From positions 1 to 5,933 of the forward strand of contig JALGTS010000328.1 of the NCBI GenBank assembly GCA_029821255.1: a stretch of 5,933 nucleotides of DNA. Direction: 5' to 3'. Position 1 is the first letter of the stretch. Every line of letters begins with the position of its first letter. This document shows, one piece after another, positions 1 through 4,118 of the stretch. A program made the translations under genes and the position numbers. The notes under the pieces were generated by a model. It was not told where the DNA came from and did not search any database. It worked only from the letters and a program-made list of their open reading frames with translations. The DNA comes from Candidatus Zipacnadia bacterium (lineage in GTDB: Bacteria > Armatimonadota > Zipacnadia > Zipacnadales > Zipacnadaceae).

Positions 1-1180
1 GCTCGTTGGGATCACAAAGGGTATCGCCGGTTTTAGCATTATCCATCCCCACAACTGCCACGATGTCGCCAGGCCAGATCTGGTTGATCTCCTCACAACG
101 ATTAGCATGCATCCGCAGCAACCGACCGATACGATCTTTTCTCCCAGTAGTAGTATTGTAGACAAGATCACCTTTTTTGGCCGAGCCCGAATAGACTCTC
201 GCATAGGATAACTGCCCCACAAAAGGATCGCTGACCACTTTGAATACCAGGGCCGCAAAGGGAGCTTTCGGGTCAGCAGTACGTAGCAGAGCCTGGCCAG
301 TCTTGGGATCTTTGCCCTGGATACTCGGTACATCAATGGGTGAAGGCAGCAAATCCACAATGTCGTCCAACAGCGGCTGGATCCCGCGCTTTTTCAGAGC
401 TGAGCCGCAGCTTACTGCTACCAGATTCTTGTTGATGGTGCCCTCCCGCAATGCTGCCAAAATCTCTGCTTCAGTAGGTTGCTCTTCGGCAAAAAACTTC
501 TTTTCTATGCCCGAATCGATCTCGGCAAGTGAGACAATCAAGTAATCGCGAAATTTCCCGGCTAGATTTACATAGTCGGAGGGGATGGGCCCATACTCCA
601 TCTCCACCCCCAGTTCATCGATCCAGCGGATGCTTCTCATCCTCACCAAGTCAATGACCCCTTCAAATCCCTCACCGGAGCCGATCGGTATCTGGGTAGC
701 CACTACGTTCGCGCCCAGAGCTGACCGCATCTGGTGGAGAACTTCGTGGAAGTCACTGCCGATACGGTCCATCTTATTGACAAAGACCAGTCGCGGGACA
801 CGATATTTATCAGCTTGGCGCCAGACAGTCTCTGTCTGCGCCTGTACGCCTCCGACAGCACAAACAACAAGCACCAAGCCATCCAAAACACGCATAGCAC
901 GTTCGACTTCCACTGTGAAGTCAACGTGACCAGGTGTATCAATGATGTTGATACGATGGTCGCGCCACCAGCAGGAGGTTGCCGCCGAGGTAATGGTAAT
1001 ACCCCGCTCGCTTTCCTGGGGCATCCAGTCCATAGTGGCGTCACCATTGTCAACCTCTCCCATACGATGCACCCGACCGGTATAGAACAGTATCCGCTCA
1101 GTCGTGGTGGTCTTGCCCGCATCGATATGGGCAGCTAATCCGATGTTCCTGGTTTTCGCTATATTGACTTTGTCTTGCAC
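1..1180 (-). CDS. fusA: Elongation factor G (EF-G), 5' part, truncated by window edge
   Basis: EF-G is the cytoplasmic translational GTPase that drives tRNA-mRNA translocation on the ribosome and, with RRF, ribosome recycling. About 393 of the usual ~700 codons are visible, read from position 1180 without a stop to the window edge. The G domain is complete: P-loop AHIDAGKTTT (residues 17-26), switch I ending in RGITIT (59-64), G3 DTPGH (81-85), G4 NKMD (135-138) and G5 GSA (259-261), followed by the start of domain II. The start is GTG at 1180 (VQDKVNIAKTRNIG); it is preceded by GGTGGA at a short distance, and no other ATG, GTG or TTG lies in frame just upstream. It follows rpsG after a 47-nt spacer, the classical str order, so co-transcription is likely. 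No internal frame break was seen. A 139-residue ORF at 703-1122 on the same strand is a shadow of this gene in another frame. Confidence 0.97.
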   Translation of the reverse strand, partial: MQDKVNIAKTRNIGLAAHIDAGKTTTTERILFYTGRVHRMGEVDNGDATMDWMPQESERGITITSAATSCWWRDHRINIIDTPGHVDFTVEVERAMRVLDGLVLVVCAVGGVQAQTETVWRQADKYRVPRLVFVNKMDRIGSDFHEVLHQMRSALGANVVATQIPIGSGEGFEGVIDLVRMRSIRWIDELGVEMEYGPIPSDYVNLAGKFRDYLIVSLAEIDSGIEKKFFAEEQPTEAEILAALREGTINKNLVAVSCGSALKKRGIQPLLDDIVDLLPSPIDVPSIQGKDPKTGQALLRTADPKAPFAALVFKVVSDPFVGQLSYARVYSGSAKKGDLVYNTTTGRKDRIGRLLRMHANRCEEINQIWPGDIVAVVGMDNAKTGDTLCDPNE

Positions 1181-1227
1181 GATTCCACCATACTTTTTAC
1201 GACAACTAACTATCGGAGAAGCCAGCT

Positions 1228-1698
1228 CTACCAGCGATAGTGGGCGTAGGCCTTGTTGGCTGCGGCCATTCGCTGCATCTCCTGGCGCCGCCTGACAGCG
1301 CCTCCCTCTTCGCTGGCAGCATCCATCAGTTCCCCAGCCAGCCGCTCAATCATAGTCTTCTCGTGGCGGTCACGCGCCGCACCAATTATCCAGCGCAGTG
1401 CCAGCGTGATTTGCCGATGTGTCGGCACCTCCATAGGAATCTGGTAGGTAGCACCGCCGACGCGGCGTGGGCGAACCTCCAGATACGGCATTACATTGTT
1501 GAGCGCCTCCTGCAGCACTTCCAGGGGATTTCGCCCGGTGCGCTCCTGTATTAGCTGCATAGCACCGTAAAAGATGCGTTCGGCGACTGTCTTCTTCCCA
1601 TCCTTCATCAACATGTTGATAAACTTAGCGACAATAGTGCTGCCAAACACAGCATCTGCCCGTTGTTCCCGGCGGTCTATTTGCACTCGTCTAGGCAT
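1228..1698 (-). CDS. rpsG: 30S ribosomal protein S7
   Basis: S7 is a primary 16S rRNA binder that nucleates assembly of the 30S head and lines the E site. The protein is 156 residues, the normal bacterial length, starting MPRRVQIDRR and ending in the conserved AHYRW. Family signatures are clear: KFINMLMKDGKKTVAERIFY (residues 25-44), VRPRRVGGATYQIP (75-88) and LALRWII near 100. The ATG at 1698 is preferred over the in-frame TTG at 1716 because GAGGAG sits 6 nt before the ATG and because the ATG gives the standard N-terminus; the six extra residues would be unusual. It lies between rpsL (91 nt upstream) and fusA (47 nt downstream). In E. coli S7 represses translation of its own operon by binding the rpsL-rpsG spacer; a strong hairpin in that spacer here (1758-1777) is compatible with this, by inference only. 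The gene looks intact. Confidence 0.98.
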   Translation of the reverse strand: MPRRVQIDRREQRADAVFGSTIVAKFINMLMKDGKKTVAERIFYGAMQLIQERTGRNPLEVLQEALNNVMPYLEVRPRRVGGATYQIPMEVPTHRQITLALRWIIGAARDRHEKTMIERLAGELMDAASEEGGAVRRRQEMQRMAAANKAYAHYRW

Positions 1699-1716
1699 CT
1701 TACTCTCCTCACTCAA
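1692..1716 (-). promoter_or_regulatory. Shine-Dalgarno site that decides the rpsG start
   Basis: On the minus strand GAGGAG is followed by AGTAAG and the ATG at 1698-1696. The spacing of 6 nt is ideal. The TTG at 1716 lies upstream of this site in the same frame and would place the site inside the coding region, so the ATG is the real start. Confidence 0.85.
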
Positions 1717-1757
1717 ACCTGCTTTCTTTCGCCACAGACCATCGCCTCACTCAATTA

Positions 1758-1777
1758 GGTGGGGTGATGCCCCCACC
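1758..1777 (-). promoter_or_regulatory. Perfect hairpin in the rpsL-rpsG spacer
   Basis: Minus-strand GGTGGGG, loop GCATCA, CCCCACC gives a perfect 7-bp GC-rich stem in the transcript. No T-run follows, so it is not an intrinsic terminator. It starts 12 nt after the rpsL stop codon and ends about 60 nt before the rpsG start. The position matches the S7 autoregulatory site of enterobacterial str operons, but the primary sequence was not matched to a known site, so a role in S7 feedback or translational coupling is inference. It could also simply be an mRNA-stabilising or spacer hairpin. Confidence 0.55.
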
Positions 1778-1789
1778 AGTGTAACCGTA

Positions 1790-2172
1790 TTAAGAAGACT
1801 TTCTCGCACCATACTTCGAGCGGGCCGTGCGCCGCCCTTCGACTCCAGCAGCATCAAGGCTACCCCGCACAATATGGTACTTGACAGCAGGCAGGTCTTT
1901 GACCCGACCACCACGGACCAGCACCACTGAATGTTCGGCGAGATTGTGCCCTTCCCCAGGAATGTACGCAGTGACCTCCTGGCGGTTAAAAAGCCGTACC
2001 CGTGCACACTTACGTAGCGCCGAATTGGGTTTCTTGGGGGTCTGGGCCCAAACACGGGTGCAGACTCCTCGACGCTGCGGTGCTCCCTCCACGCGTTTTG
2101 CCTTACGCTTTAGGGAATTCCACGATACCTTTAGGGCAGGCGCTTGCGCACCAGTTGATTAATAGTCGGCAC
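1790..2172 (-). CDS. rpsL: 30S ribosomal protein S12, reading frame broken near the N-terminus
   Basis: S12 sits at the decoding centre of the 30S subunit and controls accuracy; it is the streptomycin target protein. The start is GTG at 2172 with GAGGAG 8 nt upstream and reads VPTINQLVRK, the family N-terminus, but then runs RLP and a TAA at 2133-2131. The rest continues in the -1 frame from about 2140: PALKVSWNSLKRKAKRVEGA, PQRRGVCTRV, TPKKPNSALRK, IPGEGHNLAEHS, GGRVKDLPAVKYHIVRG and the C-terminus RSKYGARKSS before TAA at 1792-1790. Re-reading one base after AAG (2145-2143) would join VRK directly to APAL. Even so the GRxxxxxKxK segment that normally follows VRK, roughly 10 residues, is missing. 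The long loop before GAPQRRG resembles the Firmicutes-type S12. PKKP (K42/K43 equivalents) and the DLP methylthiolation site are present; the E. coli G91 equivalent is Ala. As written the gene cannot give full S12: sequence error, real deletion or recoding are all possible. Confidence 0.9.
2131..2145 (-). other. Frame break in rpsL
   Basis: N-terminal frame: ...CGC AAG CGC CTG CCC TAA. The conserved body needs GCG CCT GCC CTA, which begins on the last G of the AAG. The shift required is -1, and compared with long-form S12 about 31 nt are absent here. An in-frame stop (TAA at 2161-2159) and the absence of an ATG, GTG or TTG in the body frame before 2092 mean the body cannot start independently with its conserved part complete. 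No slippery heptamer of the X XXY YYZ type is present. Confidence 0.8.
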
Positions 2173-2239
2173 TACGTTCACTCCTCGCGCATATTGTTAC
2201 AAATCGCGTACAAACGACTTACCAACAAATCAGCCAAGC

Positions 2240-2273
2240 AAAAATAAAACCCCTCGCGAAAGGCAGTGAGGGG
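2240..2273 (-). terminator. Intrinsic terminator / candidate attenuator ahead of rpsL
   Basis: On the minus strand CCCCTCAC, an 8-nt loop (TGCCTTTC) and GCGAGGGG form an 8-bp stem with one G-U pair, followed at once by TTTTATTTTT. This is a textbook Rho-independent terminator for leftward transcription. It lies 68 nt upstream of the rpsL GTG and about 160 nt downstream of a consensus promoter, so it either ends a small RNA or attenuates the str transcript; it also would stop read-through from rpoC. On the plus strand no T-run follows the stem, so it is one-directional. Confidence 0.85.
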
Positions 2274-2282
2274 CATAATGTG

Positions 2283-2300
2283 GCCGCACGAAAGTGCGAC
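2283..2300 (-). other. Short hairpin just before the terminator
   Basis: Minus-strand GTCGCAC, loop TTTC, GTGCGGC forms 7 bp with one G-U pair. It abuts the long-range helix strand CCACATT; the two share one base at 2283, so coaxial stacking is plausible. It is separated from the terminator stem by about 9 nt. Confidence 0.6.
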
Positions 2301-2436
2301 GCAGCAACATCAATTACCTCAGCGGAGCCTTATCTGTCAGCTTCAGCCCCTTTCGCTTGTATCAGTTAGCACAACAAATTTGGATGAACTTGTCCCCACA
2401 TTCCACCACCTGGGGTCCACCATCAAGCAAGCGTAT

Positions 2437-2465
2437 ATTATAACGAAGCTCATCTGTATTGTCAA
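2437..2465 (-). promoter_or_regulatory. Perfect consensus sigma70-type promoter
   Basis: The minus strand carries TTGACA (2465-2460), exactly 17 nt of spacer, then TATAAT (2442-2437): six of six bases in both boxes at the optimal spacing. Transcription would begin near 2428-2432 and run toward rpsL. It lies 82 bp beyond the rpoC stop codon. It would give a strong housekeeping promoter for the leader and, on read-through of the terminator, for rpsL-rpsG-fusA. No other good promoter was seen between the terminator and rpsL. Confidence 0.9.
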
Positions 2466-2487
2466 GAGTAGTTCCCAACTATTACTC
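2466..2487. repeat. Imperfect inverted repeat abutting the -35 box
   Basis: Minus strand GAG, TAA, TAGTT, GGG, AACTA, CTC: a 5-bp stem with a 3-nt loop extended by GAG/CTC across a 3-nt bulge. It ends one base before TTGACA. It could be an operator half-site pair, an RNA hairpin at the rpoC 3' end, or chance; no T-run follows, so it is not an intrinsic terminator. Confidence 0.35.
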
Positions 2488-2546
2488 CACAGTGTCGGCT
2501 ACCTACCAACTGCATGGTGGCGAGACAATACGAGCCGCCAGCCGAA

Positions 2547-4118
2547 TCACTCATCAGCAGGATTGATAGCCTCCAGGCCCTGTGACTCAGAGGTCTGCTG
2601 ATCGCCCATTAACGCTTCCGTCACGCTGGCTTGGCGAGCTGCCTCGATATCAGCCAACAGTTGCTGCATCGCGTCTTTTTTCGCGACGGGGGGCTTCTCA
2701 CCAACAGCAGCCAGTTTGCCCTTCACCTCCTCCGCATAGTCAATCTCGCGAGTGCGATGCTGACGCATCCCGCTGCCAGCAGGGATTAGACGCCCGATGA
2801 TCACATTCTCCTTCAAGCCTCTGAGAGTGTCGCGTTTCTCCTCACAGGCCGCTTCGGTGAGCACACGAATAGTACGCTGGAAACTGGCCGCCGATAGAAA
2901 GCTCTCCGTGGCCAGTGATGCCTGGGTAATGCCCAGCAGCAATGGCTCGGCCCTTGCCGGCTGCCCACCAAGCTCCTCAACACGGCGATTTTCCTGGCTG
3001 AAAGCAAATTTATCGACAATCTCGCCAGGAAGGAAACGAGTATCGCCATGATCGATAATCTTTCGCTTTTTGAGCATCTGGCGGATAATTACTTCAATAT
3101 GTTTGTCATCAATTTTGACCCCTTGCGCATGGTAGACAGCCTGAATCTCACGAAGTAGGTAGTGTTGGACACCCCGGATGCCTTTTTCCTTCAGAATAGT
3201 CTGAGGATCAATTGGCCCTGCTGTGAGCTGATCGCCGGCACGCACCACAGTACCCCTACGCACGTACAGCCGTCCCCGATGTGGCACCAAGTGAGAGAGA
3301 CGAATCGGAACCGTCTCCACACCAGCTTCTTTGAGTCGCTCTCGGACCTTTTTCAGCAACTTCTGACCTTTACGGGCAATCACCTCGCCATTGGCATCTG
3401 TTATGTCTTCAGCAAGCTGCTCACCGCGAATGACATCAATGTCGTCCAGCGATTGCTCAGAGCGGATGATGACGGTTCGCAGCCCCTTAGTTTCAATATC
3501 CTCAACTACACCATCCAACTTAGCGGTGATAGCTTGCCCCTTGGGGGTACGGGCCTCAAACAATTCGACTACCCGCAGCAACCCGTCAACCGGACTTTCC
3601 AGAACCTTAAGCATCTCCCGGATCGCCTTGCTGCGAGCGCGGGTTCCACCCCCAACCACTTCAAGGGAGACCCGTCCCTGGTCAATATCATCGCTAAGGC
3701 TCTGAAGCGCCTGTTGCTTCCGTTTTTTGACGTCAGCTACACCTGTTATGTACTCGGCAGCGACCCCACCAGTATGGAAGGTACGCATAGTTAGCTGTGT
3801 GCCGGGCTCACCGATAGACTGGGCTGCGATAATACCGATAGCTGTGCCTATCTCTACTGGCTTCTGGCGACCGACATCACGACCGTAGCACTTAGCACAG
3901 ACTCCATCTGCCAGTTCACAGGTTAGGGGTGAGCGCACTTTAACCGCCCTGATGCCAGCCTCATCAATCAAATCAGCTATCCGCTCGTCAATCTCCTCTC
4001 CTGCTGCAACGATGAGTTCATTGGTATCGGGATTTATCACATCGTCAGCTGCTGTACGACCAATAATACGGTCATGGAGCGTGCAGATGATTTCGTCTTC
4101 TTCAGTCGGACGTGGCAT
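2547..4118 (-). CDS. rpoC: RNA polymerase beta' subunit, C-terminal part (separate frame)
   Basis: This 523-codon ORF carries the C-terminal half of beta', which with beta forms the catalytic cleft of RNA polymerase. It opens with LHDRIIGRTAADD (14-26), then three cysteines of zinc site 2 in LTCELADGVCAKCYGRD (C67, C74, C77), the trigger-loop region IIAAQSIGEPGTQLTMRTFH (97-116), VVELFEARTPKGQ (183-195), the KIDDKHIEVIIRQML segment (335-349) and the switch/C-terminal motifs PLLLGITQASLATESFLSAA (392-411) and LRGLKENVIIGRLIPAG (432-448). The tail is charged and ends at TGA 2549-2547. The fourth cysteine of zinc site 2 and the bridge helix lie in the other ORF, so this is the continuation of the upstream fragment in a different frame, most simply one rpoC gene with a single missing base. 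The ATG at 4118 has no good ribosome site. An approximately 53-residue insert (126-178) separates the trigger loop from the VVELFEAR helix. Confidence 0.95.
   Translation of the reverse strand: MPRPTEEDEIICTLHDRIIGRTAADDVINPDTNELIVAAGEEIDERIADLIDEAGIRAVKVRSPLTCELADGVCAKCYGRDVGRQKPVEIGTAIGIIAAQSIGEPGTQLTMRTFHTGGVAAEYITGVADVKKRKQQALQSLSDDIDQGRVSLEVVGGGTRARSKAIREMLKVLESPVDGLLRVVELFEARTPKGQAITAKLDGVVEDIETKGLRTVIIRSEQSLDDIDVIRGEQLAEDITDANGEVIARKGQKLLKKVRERLKEAGVETVPIRLSHLVPHRGRLYVRRGTVVRAGDQLTAGPIDPQTILKEKGIRGVQHYLLREIQAVYHAQGVKIDDKHIEVIIRQMLKKRKIIDHGDTRFLPGEIVDKFAFSQENRRVEELGGQPARAEPLLLGITQASLATESFLSAASFQRTIRVLTEAACEEKRDTLRGLKENVIIGRLIPAGSGMRQHRTREIDYAEEVKGKLAAVGEKPPVAKKDAMQQLLADIEAARQASVTEALMGDQQTSESQGLEAINPADE
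3585..3743 (-). other. Approx. 53-residue insert at the base of the beta' trigger loop
   Basis: Most bacterial beta' proteins read FHTGGVA..DITQGLPRVxELFEARxPKG with nothing in between. Here FHTGGVAAEYIT is followed by about 53 extra residues (GVADVKKRKQ through VLESPVDG), then LLRVVELFEARTPKG. The insert is hydrophilic, rich in Lys, Arg, Asp and Glu, with a GGG turn near its middle and two stretches likely to be helical. The frame is maintained on both sides, so it is not a frameshift artefact. Whether it is typical of this lineage cannot be judged without alignment. Confidence 0.6.

Larger units (their letters stand above)
2240..2430 (-). ncRNA. Leader RNA or independent small RNA upstream of rpsL, unrecognised
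   Basis: The interval runs from the predicted transcription start (about 2428-2432) to the terminator T-run, about 190 nt. It has no convincing protein gene and I do not recognise it as SRP RNA, RNase P, tmRNA or a T-box. Three structural elements are visible: a 7-bp long-range helix (minus AATGTGG at 2402-2396 with CCACATT at 2283-2277), a hairpin GTCGCAC-TTTC-GTGCGGC (2300-2283) and the terminator. The segment AGGGGC (2351-2346) is complementary to GCCCCT in the 5' arm of the terminator (2274-2269), an alternative pairing of the antiterminator kind. The arrangement resembles a cis-acting leader (ribosomal-protein leader or riboswitch-like), but a free small RNA of 6S-like length cannot be excluded. 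Boundaries are predictions. Confidence 0.5.

Noticed and set aside
703..1122. 139-codon minus-strand ORF
   Set aside because: Out-of-frame within the EF-G G domain, whose motifs are all in the other frame.
1747..2055. 102-codon minus-strand ORF
   Set aside because: Out-of-frame shadow of rpsL.
2173..2240. Possible second promoter between the terminator and rpsL (minus TTGGTA or TTGTAC with TAACAAT)
   Set aside because: Spacings of 20 and 8 nt and only partial matches; too weak to call, though some promoter here would be needed if the terminator is not passed.
2240..2430. Known structured RNAs (SRP RNA, RNase P, tmRNA, T-box, 6S)
   Set aside because: None of the conserved cores I know for the first four was found. 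6S is not excluded on length alone, but no convincing end-to-end closing stem was seen.
3162..3794. 210-codon plus-strand ORF
   Set aside because: Lies antisense to rpoC, which has clear beta' motifs here; no recognisable domain and no ribosome site. A coding shadow.
4037..4118. Cyanobacterial-type rpoC1/rpoC2 split
   Set aside because: That split falls before the bridge helix, whereas here the break is after it, inside zinc site 2.
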